Source: Taudactylus pleione
Lineage: Eukaryota; Chordata; Amphibia; Anura; Myobatrachidae
DNA length: 64,000 bases
Reading direction: 5' to 3'
NCBI GenBank assembly: GCA_031769625.1
Contig: JAUIMM010000088.1
Coordinates: 6,587,501 to 6,651,500, forward strand
Shown here in pieces: positions 32,901 through 44,389 of the stretch. Position numbers and translations under genes: made by a program. Each line of letters starts with the position of its first letter. Position 1 is the first letter of the stretch. The notes under the pieces were generated by a model. That model searched no databases, was not told the origin of the DNA, and saw nothing but the letters and a program-made list of their open reading frames with translations.

Positions 32901-33983
32901 TGCTGCCTCTTTCAGGGGTTTACCCCCAGTGTGAGAAAACAAACAATTTTTTTCTGTGTTCATGTTAGCCACACCATCAGTGAAAAAATAAAAACAATTT
33001 TTTTTTTTTTTTTAAATTTTGATAAATATTTTTATTGCATTTTGTAAACAAAACCAGTAATAAAAAATCTCTTTTTTTCAAAAAAAACAAACAAACATGA
33101 ATATTGCAATGAAAACTTTTTTTGGGGGGGGGTTACAAAAAGTTTTTTTTTTTTTATCTCAAATATAGCAGAAATGTTATGCTAACAGTTTATAAAGTTA
33201 TATGCTCTAAAAAACTAAAGCTGATATTTATTTACAAACCTATATAGAGTGGACATCCTAAATTCTAAAACTGTTCTATTCAAAAACGTAAACAAAAGCA
33301 AAGATTATAAGTCTACTGTGTTATAGTGTGTTATTATGATGTTAGATTGTAGAAGGCCAAAATTGGGTGGAGCACACATGGCTGATTGATTAACCATGGC
33401 GACTGGATTAGTGTCATAAGGAAGAGGAGGCTGCAAACTGGGTGTCATGTTATGAGTTGGCCATATGGGGTATTTTGCTGTTAAGGGATCAGGCTGATTA
33501 TCAGTGGAAACATATAGTTGTTGTTATTTTGGGTTGCCCATCTCCTGAAGGGTGTTTACCAACAGAGACTACCTATCAGCTCAGGCATAGACACTTCCTG
33601 AAGAACAGAGCTCTGCTCTCTGGAGTGAAGCCAAATAGGTGGGAGCCCCTGTTCCAACATCTGAAGCTTTTCTTTCTCCACATCATTAAAAAAAGATAAA
33701 AAAAAAATGTCATCAGGGACATCTAGCTCCTCTCTCTATGCACTGCTCACCCTTTTTGGACAGGAAGTCCAGGATGTATGGTTTGGAAGAAAAAGGCCTA
33801 GCAACAGATGGGAATGGTCATTATCAAGACCTGGTCCCCCCAGTGGGTGTAGTCTGGGAGGTATTGGTTGGCATGCAGGCAGCGGAATAACAAAGGCCTC
33901 CATGTTGTCTGTACTTACTGTTCCGTATTTCAGTTTGCGATTCAGGTAAGAGTAGGGGACAGTAAGGGGAAGTATTCTATAAT
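32901..33983. other. AT-rich spacer with homopolymers
   Basis: Poly-T near 33000 and 33145, poly-A near 33690. Two short ORFs (33442-33699, 33707-33949) have no recognisable domain. I leave them unannotated as genes. Confidence 0.4.
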
Positions 33984-33992
33984 GTATCAATC

Positions 33993-34334
33993 CATACTTA
34001 CCTACTCTCCCGAGATCTGCGGGAGGCATCCTCAGAAGAGTAGGCACTTCTCCCTCATCCTGCTCACTTCTTAGTGAAGTAGGCAGGATGAGGAGAATTT
34101 TCTTGGGGAACGGGTAGGGGATGGAGATTAATGACGTGATTCTAAAGGAATCGCGTAATTTGGCGAAATTTGGCCTTGCCTCCTATTTAAAGATGTAGTA
34201 ATCGCTGCATTTTTGTTGCGCGGAGGGAGGCTTAATGACGAGAAACGCCTGGCCCTGCACACCATCACCGCCGCCCAACTGCTTCTCCTCTCTGGGCTTC
34301 TCCCAGGGAGGATTAAGAGAAATTAGGTAAGCAT
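33993..34334. mobile_element. MITE with catacttaccta ends
   Basis: Terminal inverted repeats atacttaccta / taggtaagcat and a 9-bp flanking repeat GTATCAATC at 33984-33992 and 34335-34343. Internal dyads include agtaggca/tgcctact-like arms. An 8-9 bp TSD suggests hAT or a similar family. Non-coding. Confidence 0.65.
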
Positions 34335-34343
34335 GTATCAATC

Positions 34344-35060
34344 ACTGTCTTATACTATGAGAGATTGTCTCAGGACATGTTAAAATGCTGACAGGTATGC
34401 TTTCTATGACTATCACCCTGATCTGTCTGTTTGCATAAAGCTGGGAGTAGGGTTGGCACCTGCCTGGTAATGTAAATTTCTTTTACACTGCTGTGCTCAG
34501 ACTTAGCGAGAATGCCATTCCAGCAAATCGGCTGCACGGGGCGCCACTCCATAGCCATAGGGGGGCTAGTGAGACTTGTGCTTGGGACAGCACCGAAACT
34601 GGATGATAGTGCGCCCTGTGCAGCACTGCCGCCCCTCTCACTCCCTATCAGCCCCCCTCCTCCCCTGAGCGCTTACCTTTCCTTCCAGAGGGTGGGCAGG
34701 ATCCTGCACCGACGGTCTTCGTGTGCTGCGCACCACTGCCGGAGGTCTCTTCCTGCAGACGTCCAGCGCCGTGAAGTGTGTGGCCGGTGCCGCTGGAGGA
34801 TTCTGCCCTGTGTGGAGGCACCGGCTGCACCACCCTCCCTACGGCCCTGGCTTGGGACCAACCAAGATTGGTTTCCTGGTGGCAACTGTAGCACTAGTCG
34901 CTGGCAGCACAGCCAATGCTAACTTCAGGCCCAGGAGTGCTGGGCTCTTCCGAGTGGCTTTAACACAGCCTGGGCCCTGACCAAGTGTATGGTGACGCAG
35001 CAGCATGACATTGTAGGTCTCATAGCTGAACACCCTCCTGCCCGCACAGTGCTCTGCAGC
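34344..35060. other. GC-rich spacer
   Basis: GC-rich between about 34540 and 34980. ORFs are present on both strands but none has a recognisable domain or convincing composition. Nothing further supported. Confidence 0.35.
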
Positions 35061-35065
35061 GACTT

Positions 35066-35205
35066 AGGGGGTGATTCAGCAGAGGAAGGAATTGCAAAGC
35101 CACAACCATTGGTTGCAATGTTGGACAGCGCCGCCAGCTTAGTAAACCTCAGCTTATGCAGCCTGGCCAGCATGCAAGGCCAGAGATTGGTGTTCGTGGA
35201 TTCAG
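35066..35205. mobile_element. Fragment of a gattcagca MITE
   Basis: Starts gggggtgattcagcagagg and contains agtaaacctcagctta and cctggccagcatgc, which also occur at the right part of the 37-kb MITE (37730-37770). Confidence 0.45.
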
Positions 35206-36090
35206 ATCCTGGCCTTTTCCGGGAACGCAGAACGTCCCCGCACCGTCCCGTAAATGTCTCTGTATGTCAATCAGGCAGATGTATACGGAGCACAATAATA
35301 ATCGAATGCGCTCCCCACTTGTTACATTCGAACAATATCCCTGTCTATACAAGAGACAGCCTGAAACAGAGACTCCAACATACAGGTACCCCCGCACTTG
35401 TGTTACCCCACACAGTGCGATCATCCTCTTTATACCCATCGCTTCACTTGTTGAAGAAGTGACTGAAAAGGATCAACTCAGGTTGGGACGCCACCTGTTG
35501 ACTTCCTCTACTATATCAGCATAACCACGTTACCAGTTTACTTATCACGTGCATGGGATTCACCTTCCATATTACTGTACCCATATTTTAGTTACCCCCA
35601 TTGTGACTTTGACTAGAAACAGTATAACCTATTGTATTTTGTTGTGGTTGTTTTACTACATTAAATGCTGTGTACTTTCACTATCTCTAGTCCATAGTGT
35701 GCATGACACATCACTACGTCACATGGTATTACGCCCAGTGTTGTACATATTACTCAAGAATCATCAGTCATATACTCCTTAAAATACAGTAGACAACACC
35801 AGTACAGCACCAGGGGGAGCGCATTAGATTATTATTGTGTATTGTGTTTAACCCCAGAGGGATTGGCACCCTCATATCTAAGTGCCGCATACCCCGTCAG
35901 ATATAATCCAGTGCGCAGGAATACCGAATCTCTTATTGTAAAAAGATGTATACGGAGGCCTGCGTGTGATCACACAGAACACGTCCTGCGCTCTGCAGAT
36001 CCCCAGTAATTGGGAATCTGCGTTCAGCACTGCAAATCTGCACTGGGAGCTCCTCTCTCTCTTTTCTGTTACTGACAGGTCTGTTTTATT
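35206..36090. other. Spacer, nothing recognised
   Basis: No supported gene or repeat. Confidence 0.35.
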
Positions 36091-36099
36091 TATTTTTTT

Positions 36100-36475
36100 T
36101 ATGGGGGTCAATGTGTATTATTTTTTTCCTGCGGGGGCCAATAGCTTTTTTTTCTTGTCCTGCTGGGACCAATGTTTTGTTTTTTTTGTCCTGTGGAGGC
36201 CAATGTATTTTTTTTTTTCTGAGGGCTAATGTGTTCCTGTCGAGACTGTTTGGTTTTTTTTTCCTGTCGGGGCCAATGTGTTTTATTTTTTTTCCTCTTT
36301 TTATTTTTCGTGATGGCCAATGTGCTTTTTCTCCTGTGGAATCTAATACAGTATGTTTTTTTTATCCTGTGGGTATCAATGTGTGTGCGTTTTTCCTGCG
36401 GGGGCCAATTGTTTTACTTTGTTCCTGACAAGGCCAGCGTGTTTGTTTTTTTCCTGTGTGGGGGCCCCTATGAAT
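36100..36475. repeat. T-rich minisatellite, ~30-40 bp unit
   Basis: About ten imperfect units of the form gggccaatgtg followed by a T run and cctgtg. The Phe-rich plus-strand and Lys-rich minus-strand ORFs are repeat translations. Confidence 0.75.
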
Positions 36476-36796
36476 GCATTCCCCGGTGGGCCCTTCATAC
36501 CCCACGTCGACATTTCATAATCTGAGAATGTCATAATGATGATCTTACTATACAGATTCGCCCAGTTACATTGTGGCTTATCATGCCACAAACGTACACA
36601 CACATCACACCATGAGATTTCCCATGCCTGCATGCGCTATGGGACACTATGGCACGCACTACGATCGCACCATGCATTTCTATGGAGGTGTGTTCACATT
36701 CTCAGTGTGCATATCTGCTTGCGGGTGCATGTCTCGCAATATGTGTGGCGCGATTTGCAAGGATGTAGCTGGGCATATTTGTACGTCTCATTCAGT
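36476..36796. other. Spacer, nothing recognised
   Basis: Begins with ccccggtgggccc, a phrase also present at 7893. No gene. Confidence 0.35.
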
Positions 36797-37046
36797 TACA
36801 GTGGCTTGCAAAGGTATTCAACCCAAAAGTGAACACATCTGTCTGTCTGTATTACAAATAACACTTATACAAATTGTTCTATACAGTATATTTATTGTTA
36901 ATCACTCGCATTTTACATTTTCAAACTCATAATTCATTATTTCTCTGCAGATTAAAAATATAAAAGAAAAGTGCTTCTTGTATAAATATCCAACCACTGC
37001 ATATTAGTACTTGGTGTAACTACTTTTTACTTCCATAGCAACATTA
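36797..37046. mobile_element. Tc1-like terminal fragment
   Basis: Starts acagtggcttgcaaaggtat, the usual terminus of a Tc1/mariner family in fish and amphibians, followed by the family's subterminal text (cttggtgtaactactttttac). Cut off by a MITE at 37048. Confidence 0.55.
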
Positions 37047-37047
37047 A

Positions 37048-37780
37048 GGGCCTGATTCAGCAAGGATCGCAATTGTAAAGCTGCACGCAGGCTATAGATA
37101 CAGGTTGAGTCTCCCATATCCAAATATTCCGAAATACGGAATATTCCGAAATACGGAATATTTTTAGCATGACTGAGATAGTGAAACTTTTGATTTTTGA
37201 TGGTTAAATGTACACAAACTTTATTAAGGCACACAATTATTAAAAATAAAGTATAAAATGACCTATAGGCTGTGTGTATAAGGTGTATATGAAACATAAA
37301 TGAATTTCATGTAAGTACACAAACTGTGTTTGAGCCACAAAATTATTGAAAATATTGTATAAAATTACATTCAGGCTGTGTGTATAAGGTGTATATGATT
37401 CATAAATGCATTCTGTGTTTAGATTTGGGCCCTATTCCTAAGACATTTCAATATGGTATACAAATATTCCAAAATACGGAATATTCCGATATCCAAAATA
37501 CCCTTGGTCCCAAGCATTTTGGATATGGGAGACTCAACCTGTATATGCACGCAGGCAGCTTTGCTATTGCAATCCTTGCCATAATGCAAATGCAGAAGGA
37601 GGTGTATGACGCTCCCTGCTGCATTTGCGATCCCAACACTGCGATGGAGGTCACAGGCTGGGATCATCATCACGACCATCAGTGGTCGATGGTTGCGATG
37701 GTGGATGGTGCCAGGCAGTCAGACAGCTGAGTAAACCTTAGCTTACTCAGGCTGGCCATCTTGCGAGCCCAGAAGTCTGT
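37048..37780. mobile_element. gattcagca MITE split by a pogo-like MITE
   Basis: Starts gggcctgattcagcaagg and then gcaattgtaaagctgcacgcag. After the insertion, sequence resumes with gcacgcaggcagctttgcta and gcaatccttgcc, complementary to the left part. The right boundary near 37780 is approximate. Confidence 0.55.
37101..37541. mobile_element. pogo/Tigger-like MITE
   Basis: Starts caggttgagtctcccatatc and ends with its complement gatatgggagactcaacctg, with TA on both sides (37099-37100, 37542-37543). The terminal text closely resembles Tigger/pogo-derived repeats known from mammals. Internal inverted copies of caaatattccgaaatacgga. Non-coding. Confidence 0.75.
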
Positions 37781-38996
37781 ATACGTCCACACAATCTCTG
37801 GGATGACCACTTCCGGAAAATGGGGTGCACATGCCCCTTTTCCGGGAACGCCGGCCGATGCCGCACAGCCGCATACTTACCAAGTCGGGCAGTCAGCCGT
37901 CTAATCCATCAGACAAGTGTTGTTGCCATTGGGTTCAGTTCCTACCTGGCACAAGTCTCTTCTTTCACATCCTCTCACCACAAAATGCTATGGATGAAAG
38001 AGAACTTGTCATTTTTCATCTTCAAAAATTGACCTTCAGATTGCGTTACCCATTATAGCCTATAGGTAAAACTCCACAATAGCTACAGTCCCATTGCACC
38101 TGCGTAGTCAGCAGTAGTGTGCCCCGCTCCCAAAGTTGAAGTGAAGTGATCACATTGGTGATCACTTCTAACACATCAAAGGGATTGGATACCCTGTCCA
38201 AGGCCATAGAGAGGGATGTGTGAGCGGTGCCGTCACCCAGGACACTAAGGGTGGCAACATCACTGCCCCATGGCCCCTGCATCAGGGCCATCGACAGGAA
38301 ACATTTTAGAGCTGCCCACACACTATACACACTTCGGGGTGCGTGCCCGGAGCGTCATTTGTAAGGTTCGAGCAGCACTGCAGCCATTGTTCCAGACACC
38401 TTACAGCCTGTAGCGCGGCTGCATTGCGGCACAGAGCGTCCTTTGCATGCTATGGGCTTGCACCCTGCAGTGTGCTTAGCTCCGGGCAGCTCTACACTTT
38501 CTTCTGCTGACGGCCCTGTCCCCTACATGATATCAAAGGTTCCAGGGCAGAGCCAGCAAAAGTTCTCCAGGTAGTCCTGCATTGGTGCTGCCCCTCTCCC
38601 TGCATGTGTTTTGTGCCCCTTCTAATGGTGACATACAAGTGAAGACACTTTTTATACACCTTGGAACGATTACTCAGGACCTGTATGTGCAGCGAGCAGA
38701 TCTGCTGCTACGCTGCTACCAGGCCAACACCCAGCACATATACATAAATAAATAAACAAAATAAACCAAAAGTAAACTGTGGATACAAAGAACATGGGTT
38801 TAAACAAGAGTATAATGAATGACTAACAGTTACACAAATAACCAGGGGATGAACAAAACATAAAGGGCCACAAAAAAGAGAATAAAAAAACAATGTATGA
38901 TACGGATTAAAAAATGTTGTCTTGTGTTATTTTTAAGTGTTGCAGCTGACTGCTGATTTGGATTAGATCATTTGTTATTCCACATTAACACCCTTC

Positions 38997-38998
<2 letters not shown>
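37781..38998. other. Spacer, nothing recognised
   Basis: Apart from a small dyad gaagtgatcac/gtgatcacttc at 38141-38167 no structure is evident. Confidence 0.35.

Positions 38999-39042
<44 letters not shown>
38999..39042. repeat. (AT)n microsatellite
   Basis: Pure AT run. Confidence 0.9.
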
Positions 39043-39044
<2 letters not shown>

Positions 39045-39853
39045 TGTTTTTATATATATATTGTAAACCTTATTCAGGGTTTAATATAATAGTGCCTCCA
39101 CCCCAGCTATATGTGCAGTGTTACTCAGTCAGGCTTGCTTGGGTAAGCCTAACATACAGATGTTCCTATAATTGGTAATAATATATTACACAACTATGAT
39201 GTTATGTTATGCACCAATGCTTATGTGTACATATATTTTTACACCTTGTTATTTGTTTACCAACTTTCTTTCTTCTCTCCACAGGTCCGGACCACATGGG
39301 ATTTCTACTGACACTCCTCCTGGTAAATAAACTTCACAAATACATAGATATGTTCTCCTCTCTTTATCCTAAGCAAATGTAGTTAGTTTCATATTACACG
39401 TAAAGATTACTCAATACAATGCATTACACAATACACTTTAATACATACAATTGTTATTAACTAGTAGATGGAACCTATACTTTTATACTTTATCCTATAT
39501 ATTGCCATCAAATAGGCTTGTGTCCTTAGAGTGAAAAGGCTAAGCAAGTCCCTAGGTCTTCTGGATTTGAGAAAATTTTGTTAGTTGAAGTTTAATAGTA
39601 GCTATCTTGATCTCCGGTTAATATGTGGATAAAGATATAAGTTCCTTTAAATTGTATCTCTTGGCCTGAAGCTTGTTGTTCATATAAATTATAGTGGACT
39701 TTGACTTAAGGGTTCTTTCAAAGCTGTAGGGGTTAATACTTTACTGCTAGTTCATAAGGCAGAAGCCAGAGCAGGATGTTATGTATATGGACTTAGTTAC
39801 TATTTCCCAATACCAGCCTTATGATATTACAGGTCTCATTGGCTGCTGAGACT
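39043..39853. other. AT-rich spacer
   Basis: No ORF, no repeat recognised. Confidence 0.35.
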
Positions 39854-40177
39854 AAAGCTGGCCACACACTAGACCAACTTTCATCCAACCATCCAACTAG
39901 ATGGCTGGTTGGAATGAAAATCTGGTAACGTATGGAAGTAACTGATGATCGGCAATTTGCTCCTAAATGCCAGAAAACAGATGAAAATGGTCGTCAAACA
40001 AGTTTGTTAAATGTTTGATTTAAACAATTTGTTCAAACAACAGTTTTTGTCCATTTTCCAGCATTTGGGAACAAATTGCTGATTGTCCTTTGCTTTCATA
40101 CCTTACTAGGTTTTCATTCCAACCAATCAACTAGTTGGATGGTTGGATGTAAGTTGGTCTAGTGTGTGGCCAGCTTT
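39854..40177. mobile_element. MITE with aaagctggccacacac ends
   Basis: A near-perfect inverted repeat of the two ends (aaagctggccacacactag and its complement), extending inward as a long imperfect palindrome (ccaaccatccaactag, aatttgctcc.aaatgc). The inner half resembles the MITE at 57361-59860. Confidence 0.7.
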
Positions 40178-40605
40178 ATACTGCAGCTGATGCACTTTCA
40201 CTTGTGTTTGACTTATAAGTATATAAAGGCAGTCCTGGGTGTTATGTTGCCTATTCTCTACACCTTTCAAGTCCTTCCTATTATTAGTTGACAATATTGC
40301 TCCCCTGACTTCCTCTTTAGCACTATGCTGAATAGAAGGGTATATTGTTTAGACTCCCTTTATAGTAGTGTATCTGTCCAGTACCTAAGGGGTAAATTCC
40401 CCTCTTTGGCCTACAGCTAGTTAATGTACAGAGCTAACTGCTTAATAATTAGCCCTCATTGTGTTGGTGCAGGTGTTAAGTTACTCACAGCTGCCAGATC
40501 ACCTTGCCTTGCAGGGAGATGGACAGGGTCATCAATCACCTGTCAGTGTTCAGTGTCAGCTCCAGCCAGACACCGCTTGGGCAGGCTCTGTGTGCACACA
40601 GACGC
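40178..40605. other. Spacer, nothing recognised
   Basis: No supported gene. Confidence 0.35.
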
Positions 40606-41451
40606 TCAAGGTGCCCACACACATACCGACTTTTCATCCAATTTGGCCGATTTCGACGAATCGTGATGACGAATCGGGTAATAAAAGTACAAATCGTGAG
40701 TTAATACTCACGAGCACGATGCCGATGCGCGTCCCCACTCGTCGTTCCTCGCATCCTCTGATCTGCCGTGCTGTAGGGCAGATTAACCAACCTGGAACAC
40801 GATGGAAGCCGATCGTGAGGGTTTTTTTCCCTCACGATGAAACATACGATTCATCGCACAACACGGAATTTGATTGACAGCTTCCTGTGCACGCCCCATT
40901 GCCATCTTGTGCAGCATCGTGTATGCAGGATGATAGACACACTTTGGGAGCCTGCACACTGGTGTCTTGTTTTGTTGGAAGTTTGGTGAGTATTTGTACA
41001 GTTTAAATGCAACCACACTGACCACCAATATGTGCTCCCCCACTGCCCACCAATGTGTGCCCCCAGGTAATAAATGCATGACCCAGCCACCGCACACCAT
41101 ATTGAGGTGGGCAGTGGCTGGGTCATGCATTAAGCTCCCACTGCCCACCAATGTGTGCCCCCTACCTAACCACATCATGGGGCCACCTAATAATTAATTA
41201 GAAAACCAATCATTTTTTTTTTAAATTAATAGACAGAAGTATTTAATCAAGATAAACAAATACATTCCAGGAAGATTATTCATATTGAAATAACATATTA
41301 TATTAATAATAAACATGTTTAAAAATCAATTCAATACAGATAAAATAAAAATAAATTTTAAGTAATATAACAAAAAAATAAATAAATAAACATGTATTTA
41401 ACAAAATAATCACCATACATTACATTTAAAAACACACATTATTTAAAGCTG

Positions 41452-41608
41452 GGGTCTTCTACCTTTCAGTCTCCAGCTGTTGTGGAATTACAAATCCCAG
41501 GATGACCTGCCACCCACCCTTGGGAAATAACAGCATGTTAAAACTGTTTTTAGGGCATCCTGGGATCTGTAGTTCTACAACATTGACAGGCCCAAAGGTG
41601 GAAGACCC
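41452..41608. mobile_element. hAT-like MITE (ccagctgttgt ends)
   Basis: ~157 bp, an imperfect inverted repeat along its length: gggtcttctacctttc at left, aaaggtggaagaccc at right, with caaatcccaggatg / catcctgggat inside. Inserted in the left arm of the Harbinger. Confidence 0.65.
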
Positions 41609-41827
41609 ATGCTGTCAAACAAAGAAAAACATTATATTACCAAGAAATGAACACATGACATTCCTGTAACAGAAAACACGATTAGAATACCATAACAAAC
41701 CTTTAAAAACCTGTAAAAAAGAAAATATTTAAACATTAAAAATGTTAACTATAACAACATTAAATTTAACAAAACTATATACACAAATATTTAAATGTCC
41801 TTTTTTTTCCTCTTCATAGATAATGTC

Positions 41828-43541
41828 ATGGATAGTGAACGTGAATTCGTTACAGGATTCATTGAAATCCTGCACTCGAAAGAGTGTCTGTGGAAGATCA
41901 GTACTCAGAAGTACCATAACAAGTCGCACAAGTTGGCCGCACTAGAGGAACTTTTGGAGTATACGAAAAAGTACATTTCTGATGCAGACCTGAAGACTGT
42001 ACGGCAGAAGATTCAAAATCTCAGGACAGTGTACATCAAAGAAAAAAGGAAGGTGGATGACTCCAAAAAATCAGAAGCGGGCACAAATGAAATATATATT
42101 CCTGCGCTGTGGTACTACCATATGATGTCATTCATCAGTGATCAAGAGCCTCAAAGGGACTCTATCATCTTGATGGCTGAGCGTGAGGGAGAAGAGAAGG
42201 TTGCAGATGTCTTGGTAAGTAGTGACACAGTTTAAACCAAAATCCTTAATGTTTTTGTTGTTAAATCCCAAATGTCCAATTTAGTCAGTAGTTCACAGAC
42301 AGTCCTCCTGCCATGGTAAAGCACCTGGTCCATTAAAATAGGTCATGTACTCCTCCCTCACTTCTTTGGCACGTGCGGTGGATGTTGTTGTAATTAGTGG
42401 TGCAGACACAGATGTCAAATGTTCAATGTCCTCCAGGGGTCCTACATCTTCTGGTCTAGCTGGGACTGGTCCTCGTTGAGTAGATTTTCTTCGCAGAAAG
42501 TTGTGCAGCACACAGCACGCCATCACGACCCAGTCTATCTTCTCCACACGTAAATTGATGGTGGTGTGGAAAATGCGGAAGCGGTTGCTCAATATTCCAA
42601 ACGCATTTTCCACAATTTGTCGTGCCCGGGATCCTCTTCTCTCTGGTCAGCCCCCTCTGTGCAAATGGCTTCATCACATGTGCATGTAATGCAAAAGCCC
42701 CGTCTGTGACAAAACGTAATTTAGGCCGTGCTTTGTCTGGTCCAGTGAGGGCAAGTTGAGGGTTTTGTTGGCGAGTCTCTGGTAGAAAGCCATCTTTTTG
42801 AAGGACCCACCATCCAAAGCACGGCCATTCTTGCCGACATCCACAAACAGAAATTCGTCGTTGGCATTCACCACTGCCATGAGAACAATGCTGAAGAATC
42901 CTTTGTAGTTGTAGTAATATGATCCGGTGTTGGCAGGTGGGTTGATGCGGATGTGTTTCCCATCGATGGCTCTTCTGCAGTTAGGGAAATTCCAACGTTG
43001 TTCAAAATCTTCCGCGATGCTTGTCCACTCCTCCACGGTTTTAGGAAACTGTAAAAATAGTAAAAAAGGGGTTAAAACATGACTATAATATTTTTTTTAT
43101 TTTTTTCCTATATAGACTCCCACTCAAGACCCTGATTTAGCATCCACACCGGACCTCAGTCTGCTCGGTGGTGACAGTGAGCTGGAGAATACCACACAAG
43201 TGGAAACTCCACTTCCACCTGGACCCTCATCTTCTTCACAACAACCGCAAAAAAAAAAACAGGGGAGAAAGGAGAACCTTACTGAACATGAGGAAAATTT
43301 TTTCCAAAATGCAGAACGGCTGCTGCAGAAACCCCCTGATGCAATAGATGATTTCACAGCTCATGTGAACAGCATATTGAGAAATATGGATACAGATATC
43401 CAAAGAGATTTTCTCAGGTTAAACTACGACCTGTTTAGTCGCTGTATGAGCAAAAATATCTCCAATTCTAAATACATAGCTGACCCAATGCTATTTTCCC
43501 CTGCTCCAAATAGGTATGTCCATCCCCCCCTGCCGAGTTAG
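41828..43541 (+). CDS. Harbinger MADF/Myb-like DNA-binding protein, two exons
   Basis: Exon 1 is 41828-42214, exon 2 is 43116-43541, joined in frame to about 270 residues. The intron has a GTAAGT donor at 42215 and a polypyrimidine-AG acceptor ending at 43115. The ATG of MDSEREFV follows another acceptor-like site (cttcatag), so a 5' non-coding exon is possible. Residues 7-110 form a MADF-type trihelix: FVTGFIEILHSKECLWKIST, KLAALEELLEYTKKY, VRQKIQNLRTVYIKEKRKV and IYIPALWYYHMMSFI. The tail is Ser/Pro/Lys-rich and has a BESS-like helix (DAIDDFTAHVNSILRNMDTD). In Harbinger elements this protein assists nuclear import and target recognition of the transposase. No stop or frameshift is seen. The catalytic exon of the transposase lies antisense inside its intron. 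Confidence 0.8.
42293..43048 (-). pseudogene. Harbinger transposase, catalytic exon (DDE_4), frameshifted
   Basis: Second exon of the transposase. The acceptor (tttttacag) ends at 43049 and the exon opens with FPKTVEEWTSIAEDF. Catalytic blocks are visible: first Asp in CRRAIDGKHIRI, second in FLFVDVGKNGRALDGG, and the Glu in VENAFGILSNRFRIF. The C-terminus ends ...YMTYFNGPGALPWQEDCL. Two frameshifts break it, one near 42745 (before KARPKLRFVTDGAFALHAH) and one near 42620 (before the Glu block). The three acidic residues are preserved. This exon sits entirely within the intron of the MADF gene on the other strand. First exon at 49794-50212. Confidence 0.8.
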
Positions 43542-43897
43542 ATATTACTCCCCCACCAAGCACCAGCACGACCTTGTATAATGCTCTGCTGGATGCAGCA
43601 GATGAGTCGTCCCAATATACAGAGATGTAAAATTTGTCTTGTTTTTAATATCACATAATTTTATGAATTCTAATAGGTGCTTGCTGCATGGGATAGGGTG
43701 GTGATGACGCCATTTGGACAAGGTCACTATGCACATGGCACAAGTACACATTGCTGGAAGCAGGGGCCACGGTGTATACTTGTGCCATGTGTGTATTGGC
43801 CTGTTCAAACTGGCGTCTGACCCACCCTATCACATACAGCCGGCTACCTATTGGGATTCATAAAATTTGGTGATAATGTTCTTTTGTAAAATTGTTA

Positions 43898-44085
43898 TAA
43901 TATGAGATATGGTAAGAACTTACCCTTGTTATCTCTATTTCTACGAAGTCCATAGGGTTCCACAGGATACCTTGGGTATAGGTGATGACGTCAGTCTTCA
44001 GGCACCACAGAGTTAAAGTTTTCAGCCTCCCAGGATGCATCTGGGTCCCTCTCCTATACCCCGCCCCCGGGCCAAGGCATCTCAG
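43898..44085. repeat. DIRS left inverted terminal repeat
   Basis: From atatgagatatggtaagaac inward. The inner ~135 bp (tccacaggataccttgggt... to ccgggccaaggcatctcag) is the exact complement of 49493-49605. The outermost ~45 bp is unique to this end, as known for DIRS. Confidence 0.8.
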
Positions 44086-44221
44086 TTACGTCACAAGCCA
44101 TAGGCCGGAGGAGGAGAAGAAAGAGAGAGAAGAAAAAATCTGGACACTCACAAGATTCACATTCTCACCATAGGGAGACGGAAAAACCGGTGACCAGAAT
44201 AAAGCCCATCTGCAGTACAGG

Positions 44222-44345
44222 TGCGACAGGGCGGGAGTCCTGTGGAACCCTATGGACTTCGTAGAAATAGAGATAACAAGGGTAAGTTCTTACCATATCT
44301 CATATTTTCTACTTCAGGGTCCATAGGGTATCCACAGGATACCTT
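44222..44345. repeat. DIRS internal complementary region
   Basis: The first part (44226-44303) is the reverse complement of the left outer end (43898-43965). The second part (44304-44345) is the reverse complement of the right outer end (49588-49628). It thus reproduces the junction of a circular intermediate. It lies near the 3' end of the minus-strand element, its usual place. Confidence 0.8.
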
Positions 44346-44389
44346 GGGGATGTCCCAAAGCAGTATCCTTTAAGGGTGGGGACGCTCCT

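Noticed and set aside
33707..33949. 80-codon plus-strand ORF with plausible composition
   Set aside because: No recognisable domain, no splice context or flanking gene; could be chance in unconstrained DNA.
34512..34980. GC-rich ORFs on both strands near 34.5-35 kb
   Set aside because: Overlapping in several frames with no domain, as expected for GC-rich non-coding DNA.
36111..36525. Phe-rich hydrophobic ORFs suggesting membrane proteins
   Set aside because: They come from T-runs of a minisatellite.
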